NCBI GenBank assembly: GCA_029747015.1
Contig: JAKOGI010000428.1
Span: 439,501-503,500 of the forward strand
DNA length: 64,000 nt
Source of the DNA: Carnegiea gigantea
Lineage: Eukaryota > Streptophyta > Magnoliopsida > Caryophyllales > Cactaceae
Direction of reading: 5' to 3'
Both the position numbers and the translations under genes were made by a program. This document shows, piece after piece, positions 36,001 through 45,887 of the stretch; the first letter of the stretch is position 1; each line of letters opens with the position of its first letter. The notes beneath the pieces were generated by a model. The model was given only the letters and a program-made list of their open reading frames with translations, did not search any database and was not told the origin of the DNA.

Positions 36001-36538
36001 ACGTATTGAAGCCTTAATTGGAGTACCAGTAATTGAGTACTAATGTTTGCTGAAGACCTTAAAATGCCTAAAATTCCTTGCATTCCTCTCACCCCTTTTC
36101 AAAGCCTAGGTGCTGCCAGTCTGATGAGAGTTTTGTATGGAGTCAAAGGGTAAAATATGCCATTTGTTCTCAAGCTAAGCAGCGTTTCAGTGTGATCCCT
36201 CAACTTTTGTTTGGCTCACGATTCACTATAAGACCGATGTTCTGCAATTTTATCAACCAACTATTACAAAGGCTTTTTCAGTTTGTGCTGGGATCAAAAT
36301 GGATCAAGGAAAGAAAAAGAATGTTGTAGACTCAAATGAAAAATATAATATGCCATCATAATTTTGACTAACAATTTTTGTGCAAAAGTAGGCCATAGAA
36401 TAGTAGACTAACATTCATCTCTTTAATCAACATATTGATAATTGCTGCCTTATACTGGGCGCCTCCTGTTAAATTGCTAGTGTTTATGCTGAATCTCAGC
36501 TATCGTGGAGGCTGAAATTGAGATTTAACATGTTGCAG

Positions 36539-37444
36539 GTCATTAAAACTTTTCACCTAAAAATTTTGGAAGATCAGATAATGTCAAGGTGTACTAAATG
36601 CAATGGGAGATTTATTCAAAGACCACTAACAACAGAAGAAGCTATTGAGGCTGCGGAAGGTTTCCAAAAAATTACAAACTGCGTGTTGAATAAGAATTTA
36701 GAGTTCTGGCAATGCATGGACTGCAAGAAGCTTTATTGGGAGGTATAATTATCCTCTTTAGTGTCTTGATGAGTTATAATTATGTCCTGACATTCTGGGT
36801 TCACCTTGAGCCGTTGCCTGCATATTGTGAGTTGCTTTCTTAAACTAGGGAGCAATTCTTTATTTTCTTATAGCTATAACAAAATGGGAGGAACTTCTAT
36901 CCTGATAACTTGCTGAACCCCACCATCCTGCTTTTACAAGGATCTGTCCAGCCCTGGGCTCCTGTGTAAGCGGCTGCATTGGAAGGGTCACAGCATACAA
37001 GGCTTTCCAACATGAAAGTAACCTATTTCTGAAAATCCCCAATGTTATGACTGAAAAGTCTTAGCTCATTACAATCATTCAGTTCTGGGCAACCCGTTAC
37101 TGCCTGCGGGGTGGGTGGGTTGGATGACTTTTTCTACATCCAAGTGCGTAATTTTGATGAAACAAGCAGGCTGTAGCCTTGTGTGGTCACCCAATTCTTT
37201 TGTACTCCTGATTGCTTAGGTGTTACAGGCCTCAGCTAGAATGTACGTTGTGGATTATCGTCATTTCATGAGGTGTACTGTGTCAAATGTGGCGAGCAAG
37301 AAACATGCATGCATCATGCACTTTCTTTGGAGTTCGCCTTAACATTCATAATATGTATTAACTTCTGAGTTGTATTCCTCGTAGGGGACGCAGTATGATA
37401 GTGCAAAACAGAGGTTCAGAAACTTTTGCGACTTGATTGAGTAA
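36539..37444 (+). pseudogene. Orphan 3' exons of a Mut7-C (exonuclease mut-7 homologue) gene
   Basis: Exon 36539-36742 follows TTGCAG and encodes 68 residues with SRCTKCNGRFIQRPLTTEEA and LEFWQCMDCKKLYWE. The two CxxC pairs are the zinc-ribbon-like end of the Mut7-C RNase domain. Exon 37385-37444 follows GTAG and encodes GTQYDSAKQRF to the stop. The phases match. The plant protein should have several hundred more residues upstream (DEDD 3'-5' exonuclease domain and the first part of Mut7-C). I find none of these between the DNAJ20-like locus and 36,538. It is therefore a 3' fragment, unless a very long intron separates it from exons elsewhere. Both exons are open, so it may be young or part of a chimeric transcript. 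Confidence 0.8.
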
Positions 37445-38181
37445 CACCAGGGCCTTGCCAAGTTGGATGACCTGTTGGATTCACATTTGTTCTTTTCCCC
37501 CCTCTCAGATGTTGCTTCTGCAACCTTGCAAGCAGTGGGATACGCAGCAGGGTTGCGATTGTTGCTGTGGTTGTTACTGTTTGTGTCTGTGTTTGTAACA
37601 TTTGTTGTTGAAAAACAAGGCAAAGGCCATTTTTATGTGTCTGTATCCAGATTTCAGCGTATATTCTTTTTGATGTAAAATGCTTGCATTAACAATAGAA
37701 AATGGCTTCGAATGAATACAGTACCTTGCTTAGTTGTATTACGCTGACATTTTGCTGTTATTGGCCTTGTTTTTCCGGTGCTTCTTAGAAGTTTGTCGGA
37801 AGAAGTAACCCAAAAAAAAAAAAAGACAAAGAAAAAGATCATATTCAAGGTGTCCAAGCAGCATGCATAACTGAATAGTCTAATCCAATTGAATTCAAGT
37901 TTTCCGTTCACAATTCAAAGTTGAATGATCAACATCATTTCCAACTTACAAGAATCCAGTTTCCTGGTAAGACGCTGAAGATTAATATCCTTTGAATCAG
38001 TAATTGCTAGTAGTCATACTTGAGCTGCTCAGACTCCCCCCAAAGAATTCCACTCTTCTCCGTGTCTCTTATTTGACCACTTTGGCATTCACAATTCCCT
38101 TCTAAGACCGGCTCTTCGCCTTACCTCTAATCTGACATATATATCTCCTCTGTCATCAAACTTCACATCCCACCCGAGACG
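37445..38181. other. Intergenic, Mut7-C fragment to AAA-ATPase
   Basis: Contains the presumed 3' trailer of the Mut7-C fragment and the promoter and leader of the AAA-ATPase. An AT-rich box ATATATATCTCC is at about 38,137-38,148, 34 bp upstream of the ATG. No other gene is seen. Confidence 0.5.
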
Positions 38182-39639
38182 ATGATGATCCTAGACGACT
38201 CCATCCCAGTTTGGCTACTGATGGCGTTAGCGACCCCTACGGCCTTCTATATCCTCCGTTCACTACTCTTTCACTACACTTCTCTCTCCTCCATCTTCAG
38301 AAGATGGCTGTCCCTTCTCCAAGACCATCTTCATTCGTACAACTTGTACAGAATTCCTCGGTATAACCCACATTCTCAAGAAAATCATCTCTTTTGCAGA
38401 ATCTCAGCTTATATAAAATCTTTGCCTTCCCTTGAGGATTCTGATTTCGTCTCCCTCTATTCAGGGGACAAACCTGGAGATATTGTTTTGTCTTTGGATT
38501 CTGATCGGCCTGTGACGGTTTTGGACGCATTTTTAAGTGCCCGAATCACTTGGATATGTCAGAAAAACGAACTTGTGCTGAAAATCAGGTCCAGGGACAA
38601 GAAGAGGGTCTTGCTCCCTTATATTCAGCATATACATAAGGTGGCTGAGGATATTGAGCAGAGGAAGAACAAAGAGTTGAGGATTTATCTCAACCGTTCA
38701 TTGGGATCTGGCAATGACATTGATCAACAGTGGAAATCATTCCCTTTTGTGCACCCGTCCTCATTTGATACAGTTGTTTTGGATGATCAGGTGAAGAGTA
38801 AGGTCAAGGGTGATCTTGAGCTGTTCTTGAAGTCCAAGCAATATTACAACAAAATCGGGCGGGTCTGGAGGCGGAGTTACTTGCTTTATGGTGGATCAGG
38901 TACAGGCAAGTCTACCTTTGCTGCTGCTATGGCCAAGTTCCTGTCTTATGATCTGTATGATATAGATCTATCAAAGGAATTAGACGGCTCTGCCTTGAAG
39001 ATGCTCCTGATGCAGACCACTAGAAGATCATTGATCTTGGTGGAGAACCTTGATTGGTACTTGATGGGCAAATCAACGGCTGTGAGTTTATCTGCGGTGT
39101 TGAACTTCATGGATGGCGTTGTTTCGGGTTGTGGTGAGGAGAGGGTCATGGTGTTTACCATGAACTGTAAACAGCATATTGACCCGTTGGTTATGAGGCC
39201 GGGTCGGGTTGATGTCCATATCTACTTCCCACTTTGTGATTTCAGTGGGTTCAAGTCCCTGGCTTTGAGTCATTTGGGCATAAAGGATCACAAGCTATTT
39301 GGTCAAGTTGAGGACTTGTTTCAAAACAGGCCACAGTTAAGCCCGGCTGAGATAAGCGAGATTATGATCTCAAATCGGACCTCAGCAGCCCGGGCCCTGA
39401 AGTTGCTTATTACAACATTAGAGAGTAATGGTGATGCAAAGGAGTTGGATAAGGTCCAAGTCCAACACCGTTTGAATGCCAGTGGCCGAGAACGGGTATC
39501 GGATGACTCTGATGGATCCGGGTCTGGAAATAAGCGAGAGAGCGTCAACCCCATTAGAGAGATTCAAAAGTTTTATGGACTAATCAGATTGAAAAACAGT
39601 AAGAAAGAAGACTCTACTGACCACTTGGATTCAAATTGA
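38182..39639 (+). CDS. AAA-ATPase, BCS1/OM66-like plant clade (At2g46620-like)
   Basis: A single intronless frame of 485 residues, as is usual for this clade. Residues 8-30 form a membrane anchor. The N-terminal AAA-associated region follows, then the ATPase core: Walker A GGSGTGKST (237-245), Walker B region LILVENLDW (284-292), sensor-1 FTMN (325-328) and the arginine-finger region MRPGRVD (338-344). The family usually has Glu-Asp in Walker B (as in LLEDVD or VIEDLDR); here it is Glu-Asn, and Trp replaces the following Arg. This could weaken ATP hydrolysis. Family members sit in the ER or outer mitochondrial membrane and respond to stress; location here is inference. The C-terminal tail from about residue 425 is charged and of low complexity. 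Confidence 0.92.
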   Translation: MMILDDSIPVWLLMALATPTAFYILRSLLFHYTSLSSIFRRWLSLLQDHLHSYNLYRIPRYNPHSQENHLFCRISAYIKSLPSLEDSDFVSLYSGDKPGDIVLSLDSDRPVTVLDAFLSARITWICQKNELVLKIRSRDKKRVLLPYIQHIHKVAEDIEQRKNKELRIYLNRSLGSGNDIDQQWKSFPFVHPSSFDTVVLDDQVKSKVKGDLELFLKSKQYYNKIGRVWRRSYLLYGGSGTGKSTFAAAMAKFLSYDLYDIDLSKELDGSALKMLLMQTTRRSLILVENLDWYLMGKSTAVSLSAVLNFMDGVVSGCGEERVMVFTMNCKQHIDPLVMRPGRVDVHIYFPLCDFSGFKSLALSHLGIKDHKLFGQVEDLFQNRPQLSPAEISEIMISNRTSAARALKLLITTLESNGDAKELDKVQVQHRLNASGRERVSDDSDGSGSGNKRESVNPIREIQKFYGLIRLKNSKKEDSTDHLDSN

Positions 39640-39837
39640 TGTACTGTAAGGATTTAAACTACAAAACAGTTAGGTGACTTATTCCCTTTATTTATTCATC
39701 ACAAAATGTTATGTAGATAATAGCCTTTCTTGTTCAATAGAATTATGTCTACATCCTCATAGTCATGAGTAATATCTGTGTAATTATGAAGGGGAAAGGA
39801 AATAAGAATCGGGTGAGATAGTAATGCTGCACAAACT

Positions 39838-40187
39838 ATATGCACATGTTCTAAGAGGAATGATTGCACACATAAACACCAAAATGGACAGTAAACTTCC
39901 AGACAAATGCCCAAATGACTTTCTTAAAGAGTGCAGAAATTTACATCATGCAGTGCTATTTGGCATGAAGAGTGGCAACCTCCATATCCGCTATCAAGAA
40001 AAGGATTTTACAAACTGCATGCATATATTGAAAGAGGAATGATTACACATACAAATGCAATAACAGACAGTACAAACTTACAATATATAAATCAGGGTTG
40101 AGCCTAAACGGTAGAGTGCTAAGTTACATACAGCGGTTGCGTTTGGCATCGAGAGTAGCAACCTCCATATCCGCAATGAAGAAAAGG
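39838..40187. repeat. Duplicated 3' tail of the F-box gene
   Basis: 39,838-40,010 is a diverged copy of about 40,017-40,187. Shared landmarks are AAGAGGAATGATT, GGCATGAAGAGTGGCAACC versus GGCATCGAGAGTAGCAACC, and AACCTCCATATCCGC. The right copy includes the stop codon and last codons of the F-box gene; the left copy is a decayed duplicate beyond the gene's end. Confidence 0.8.
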
Positions 40188-40983
40188 ATTTTATCTAGGA
40201 TTCCATTGCCATTGCCATTGCCATTGCTGGGTCCTCCTTCCGGCTGATGACCGTCACCTTGTTTTCTCAATGTGCTGGCATTGCTGTCCTCCCTTTTCCT
40301 CTGTCTCCTGGACCCCAAATAGCGTTGTATTTCACCCCGGTGGATCAGGTAGTAGTCCATCCCCTCTCTGATTATCTTCAGTCCTCTGTAATCACCAAAT
40401 CAAAAAATATACTTTTGAGATTATCTAGATATCAATCACCCATCTGGCCATCTCCTTTCACCAAATCAAAAAACACAAGAAGGAAGGCTTAAACTCACAG
40501 TCCAACTCGGTCACAACGGTGTTGGATTTCATACACGTCTTTCCACGATTTGGATTTGGAATCATCAGGGGCGTAGAACAAAGCTTGATCTTCACCCCAC
40601 CTTTCGTTAAAAAGGTTAGCCCATAAAATGTCGTCTGAAGCCAAGGTCCTCCATTTCCTGCAAACTTCACATTCATTCACAGGGAGCCGCCTTGTTCAGT
40701 CAGTCAATTGTACTCTCACAATCAGAAACCACAGAAACAAAGAAGAAAACAAGAGAAGACATGGAGACAGAGGACACATAACAAAGTCAACGATGTAAAA
40801 TTAAGGGGGGATTGAATTCGAAAAGAAAATCAAGAACTGGAAGAAAAAGAGAAACGTCAAAATGAATTTTGGGAACAAAGATAAGAGAGAGAATTAAGGC
40901 TGACCTTGTTGAGCAATGGCGAGGTTGTGATAATCCAAGAAAGAGAAGATCTTAAGGCCAAGCTCCACTGGTAATCCGTCCAT
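40124..40983 (-). CDS. Small F-box protein
   Basis: Three exons: 40905-40983, 40499-40664 and 40124-40385, in phase, 168 residues. The F-box is split by intron 1: MDGLPVELGLKIFSFLDYHN, then VCRKWRTLASDDILWANLF. This matches the LP..L...IF.FLD...L...VC.KWR pattern that binds SKP1 in SCF ubiquitin ligases. There is no Kelch, LRR or other recognisable substrate domain. The C-terminal third is basic, then has four Asn-Gly dipeptides, then a short tail ending KRNRCM. I do not know the exact orthologue. A GA microsatellite (about 40,990-41,022) sits in the presumed 5' leader just upstream of the ATG. The gene is convergent with the AAA-ATPase. Confidence 0.8.
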
Positions 40984-40989
40984 GGAGAT

Positions 40990-40991
40990 GG

Positions 40992-41022
<31 letters not shown>
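40990..41022. repeat. (GA)n microsatellite in F-box gene leader
   Basis: GAGA run immediately upstream of the F-box ATG (CT on the coding strand). Such pyrimidine tracts are common in plant 5' leaders. Confidence 0.9.
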
Positions 41023-41026
<4 letters not shown>

Positions 41027-41488
41027 ATCAAAGATGCCTCCTCTGTTTGTTCAACCATCCAGGAATCAGTGGCTCAATGTAGCTGTTTCCGATCAGAGTG
41101 AAAGCCGAAGCCTTCACGCAAGTTAATCAAAGAGATCTCGCTCGCTCATTTATTTTTTCCATTTTTTTTCCGGCTTATTAATTTTTTAATCCAGTTTGTA
41201 CACCTGTACTTGAACAGCGCCACAACACCGCTAATCTTCCGTCAACTTCATTCCAATTTTTTTTATTATTTTTATTTTCACCGCGCAAAAAGTCGGCTAT
41301 TTTTTTTTTTTTTTTTTTTTTTGGGGGCACCTGCAGCTCATCCCTCAAATAATTAGAAATTCCTCCAATGGAGGATTGGATGAGGGCAGACCAAAGTAGG
41401 CCTCTTTCCATGGCTGCGAAAAAGACATAGAAGAGTAAAATAGCAGGATAAGCGTTGCCCTAAGCACTGTTTTTGCCCAGTCAACCCA
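41023..41488. other. Upstream region between F-box gene and NLR pseudogene
   Basis: AT-rich. It contains a T run followed by G (41,300-41,327). No coding sequence is seen. Confidence 0.5.
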
Positions 41489-44400
41489 ATGTGGACGCCT
41501 ATACATAGACATTTAAAGATACCAACCCAGGTAAAGGTTGTTGATTCCTTGGAGAACCCTTGTCTGGTTTCCTTCGTTGGGATCGGTGAGATACGGAAAA
41601 CTACGTTGGCTCAACTTGTGTACAGCAATCAATGGGTGGAAAATCACTATGATTTGAGGAGTTGGGTTTGTGCCCGTCCACTGGGAGGCTTTTAGAGATA
41701 AACTCCCCGTGAAACCTGTTGTGGGAATGTCCCAAGCGTCATGGAGATGCTTAAACTTAGCTACGATCAACCGCATCCGAATCGGCTGAAGCTTTGCTTT
41801 CTTTATTGCTCGTTGTTCCCCAACGGACTCTCGCTTAAAAACCACAGATTCATTTGTATGTGTCTAGCTTTGGGGTACATAGAGGCGCCACGACACGAGA
41901 ACAAAAACTTGCTGGACTGACTTGTGTGAAAAACCTAGGCTTCATAGACTATTTCGGGTACGAGGGCGATAGCCGCATAAGCATGCATGATACAATTCAT
42001 GATCTCGCTATTTCACTAGCCAAATCCAAATATAACATATTAACATGGCGGATGACGGAGGACAAGAACTTGACAGAAGAACTTGGCATGTGTCCTTCAG
42101 CAAATTCGCACAGCTATCAGGGAATTTCCCATGCCCATCACTATTCAAAATCACGAAGCAAGTGCACTCGATCCATTTGATGTGGGGAGCACTTCAAGCC
42201 TGGCAAATTAACATTGAAGGAACTGTCGAAATTTGAATATTTGAGAGTACTCAGCCTACAAAATGTAGGACTGGAGGAAGTGCCAACAACAATATGCAAA
42301 CTGATCCACTTGAGGTATATTGATCTGTCAATGAACAAGTTGAGGAAACTCCCCAGTGAGATCACACAGCTCACGGATCTGCTATATCTCAATCTCTCCC
42401 ACTGCAAGGAACTTGAGGAATTATCAGGGGACCTGGGCACGCTAAAAAACTTGCTTTCTCTTGACCTGAACAATTGTCTCAAACTCGAGAAATTGCCGGC
42501 GAGCATAAGCAAGTTGACGAATTTGCTTTCACTTGACCTTCGAGTTTGCGAAAGTTCTCAGTAGTCGCCGAGCGACATGATCAAATGCGTGAAGCTCAGA
42601 CACCTTCATTTAGAATGGTGTTGGGAACTGAAGCATATGCCTTTGGGATTAGGGAATTTGACACATCTTCAAACATTGGACTGGTTTGTCGTGAGGGGAC
42701 AGAGTTCAAGTTCAATCAATCCCAACAGTCCCAATGGATGCAATCAGTCTGACACTTCCGATGACCACATTGGTGGACTTGCTGAACTGAATTGCCTCAA
42801 CAGTCTGAAGGCAAAGTTAACAATCCTTGTGGATGGATGCTGGTTGTCAGTATCAGAAGCTATGGCAGTGAACCTGGAGGCAAGAGAGCATCTTACGGAA
42901 TTGTGCATTATATTCGTGGCGGGTTCACGAGAACGCATTAGCATATCAGCTACAGAAGCACATAGATATGTTGGATCCCTTGGCAGGCTCCCTCACCTGA
43001 AATCCCTGGAGATTGAGACGTCACTAAATTGGGATATCATAGAGAACACTGCTACTATGGGGTCTAGCAACGACAGCATGAAAGCAGATGAGGCTAATCC
43101 TAATCCTGGTCCTGAAAATAATGCCAACACTCCATCAGCTCCTTTGCTGGGTGCTCATGAAAGGGCAAACGCTTTCCCTTGATTGAAGGAATTGTGTCTT
43201 AGCGGATCAGAATTAGAGACTGTTCCCAAGGAGCTTCAGGGAGTGCCCTCCCTGCAATACCTAAAGGTTTTTTGTTGCAGACAGCTCAAGGAGGTACCAG
43301 ACTGGATTGACAGCCTCAAGTCCCTCCAGGATCTAACCATTTGGGATTGTCCATTCCAAACGTGAGGTCACCTCCTAAGCATATAGCCAACCTTGCAAAC
43401 TTGAAGTGCTTTCAAGTTATAGGTTGCCCCGACCTTCAGGAATAGGCCTGGCAACGGGTCGGGTTTGGAGCGGGTGAGCCTCCACCCGCATCCATCACCC
43501 GCATCCATCCAGTCCACCCGATCCACCCGTCACCCGCTCACCCGCATCCAATTCACCCGTCATCCGCGGATGAAACGGGTGATAAACGGGTGAAACGTAC
43601 TCTATCTCATTTCATTCGTTTATCGTTGAAATAAATTTCAAAAGCCTGGACAATTACATATTTAGATACAACACCAATGGGTCAGGAATCACATACCCGA
43701 TTCTTAAATACAATAATTGCCACAAATGATAAAGATAGGTTAGATAACAACCATCAATTGTCTCTAATTTGGAGGAAACGGAGAGGATTGTCCAAAGACT
43801 AAATGTTCTACAAACAAATAATTCGAGACAAATATACAAATCTTCAATTCTCTTCAACGAACTATCAAGTACCGCCCACGTAGAGATCATCACTAACCGA
43901 CGACTATCATTTAAAAAAAAAAAGGTTAGTAATCATAATTCTACTAAACATCTTCAAATGCTCAAAAAATATATGTTATTCAACTAGCATACCGAATCCA
44001 CATTAGTGACTTCAGTATTGCAACTTTTATCTTCACCAACATTGGCATCTTCAAGTATTGTAGCACATGCTTGCGCATTACTAAATGAAGAAACTAAAAT
44101 GCAAGAAAATAATATGATAAATTAGTATCATATGATAAATTGAAATGAACAATATAGATGACAAAAATCGAAGGCAATTTTATTATTACCTGAATACTCG
44201 CCAACTATCCAATTTTGCAAGCACATCATAATAATGTAGGCAAACAAATAAATATTACATAAAATCATAATATAAAAAACCTCTTTGGAAAATAATAAGT
44301 TACCTCAACGTCTTGTTGCACAAGACCCATTCTTCATCACTAATAGCTCACTGCACAGAGTAGTTTAGTAAGTTGCAATACTCATGCTCCAGTGTCTGTC

Positions 44401-45586
44401 TACAAGTAAAAGGAATAAATTTTGCATTTAAAAAAAAATCTAAATGCTTTCACGGGTAAAAACCAAAAATAAATTTTGTTCATATATGTCAAAATTAATC
44501 AAATTGCAAAGTTGCCTGATGACTCCATATCCTCTAACAACATGAAAAAATTCCTTTTAATTAACATATAACCAAACAAATATATAACAAAGTTGATCGA
44601 AAAACATAAGCTTATTCAACAGATAAAACTTTCATAGCTTATATAATGAAATTACAATTAAGATGATATATTGAAATTACAATATAGATCCACCCCCTTC
44701 TTCATCAACTATCCGCAAAACCACATATGCACCCATTTTTTTAAAAAAAGAATAATTTTGTACCTTCATAAATATTCTTTCTCTTTCCCTTTGCCAGTAG
44801 TAATGCTTCCACTATTATTTTGGGTGGCTGAACTCAGAGAGATTCTATTGACATCATTACACAAGTTCAATTTGCAACTAAAATCACTGCCCGGTCTGAT
44901 TTTCTTGAATATAGTTATATCAATATTACATTGTTCAATGTACCCATCCTAAAACAGTATTAACAGAAAATGAAACACGCTCAGTTACTCACTCACTGCC
45001 AGATCTGAGTTATGGTGTGGATTACAAATTTGAGCAAGAGAAGGACAAGAAAAGTACTTACAGCCGGCAAACTAAGCAAGAGAAGGACAAAATTGAGTTT
45101 GCTGAATGTAGATCTGAAAAAGGGAGCAAGGGAAGTTTTGATGACTTACCTCAACGTGACTGGTTGAGAATCGTGGCGAAGCTTTCCTTCACCGGCGCCG
45201 GCGAGGTGATTGAGCAGAGGAGGTCTCAATTATCAAACCGTCAGACGATTGAGACGAGCGTGAGCCACTGCAGGACGCTATCAGGCTGCCGGGACAGAAA
45301 GAGAAGGAGTCTAAAGGTGGAGGGCAACTCGGGAACGACGGGAAGACAGAGCAGAGCACAGTCTCGTGACGAAAGAGAAGAAAGAAGACAGAGGACTGGA
45401 AGGCAACTCGCCTGGAAGACAGGGCACAGAAGCAGACCAGAGCCAGAGACCGCAGAGCAGAGAGGAGTCTGGAGATGGAGGGCAACTCGGGAACGACGAC
45501 CGACAGGAAGACAGAGTAGGGGGGCTGAGGGGCGAGAGATTTAGGGAAGAAAGAGTTTGAAGGTGGAGAGACCGAGAGATTTAGGG

Positions 45587-45627
<41 letters not shown>

Positions 45628-45887
45628 AAGCGGGTGACGGGTCGGGTGGACCATCACCCGTATCCGACCCGATCCATCACCCGGTTATCCGTCACCCGTT
45701 TAATTCACCCGTTTAATCGGATTTTCATCCGTTTTTTCGGATCGGGTGAAGCGGGTGTCCATCGGGTTCGGGTGAAATTGCCGGGCCTATTCAGGAACGA
45801 TGCCGAAAGCCAACAGGTGAAGATTGGCCCCTCATTCAGCATGTTCCTAGTATCTACGTTCGGCCAAAAAGAGGCTTGAAGTCATAG
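41489..45887 (+). pseudogene. CC-NB-LRR resistance gene (RGA type), decayed and split by a hAT element
   Basis: Visible blocks in order are a P-loop region, FVGIGEIRKTTLAQLVYSN (41,565-41,630), in which two conserved glycines are Glu and Arg, and SWVC of RNBS-A. An RNBS-D/ARC2 block (LKLCFLYCSLFPNG, about 41,780-41,830) and an MHD-like block (SRISMHDTIHDLA, about 41,960-42,015) follow. Several LRRs (LRVLSLQNVGLEEVP onward, 42,240-43,365) precede a family-type C-terminus CPDLQERC...GEDWPLIQHVPSIYV. Lesions: the part of NB-ARC between RNBS-A and RNBS-D is missing; stop codons at 41,693, 42,562 and 43,180; a frameshift near 43,365; and a transposon inserted after CPDLQ at 43,442. Coding resumes at 45,798 and ends at TAG 45885-45887. 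It is not functional as a full receptor. Confidence 0.92.
43443..45789. mobile_element. Non-autonomous hAT element, 2,347 bp, inserted in the NLR pseudogene
   Basis: The perfect 8 bp target duplication TTCAGGAA is at 43435-43442 and 45790-45797. Terminal inverted repeats are TAGGCCTGGCAACGGGTC on the left and the complement of TTGCCGGGCCTA on the right. Subterminal regions are packed with CACCCG/CGGGTG motifs at both ends, typical of hAT transposase binding. The interior has an AT-rich half and a GA-rich half with a (TA)n run at 45,591-45,620. No transposase domain is recognisable; the 175-codon open frame at 45,017-45,544 looks like chance GA-rich sequence. Confidence 0.93.

Noticed and set aside
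45017..45544. 175-codon plus-strand frame
   Set aside because: GA-rich low-complexity sequence inside the hAT element, without a transposase motif.
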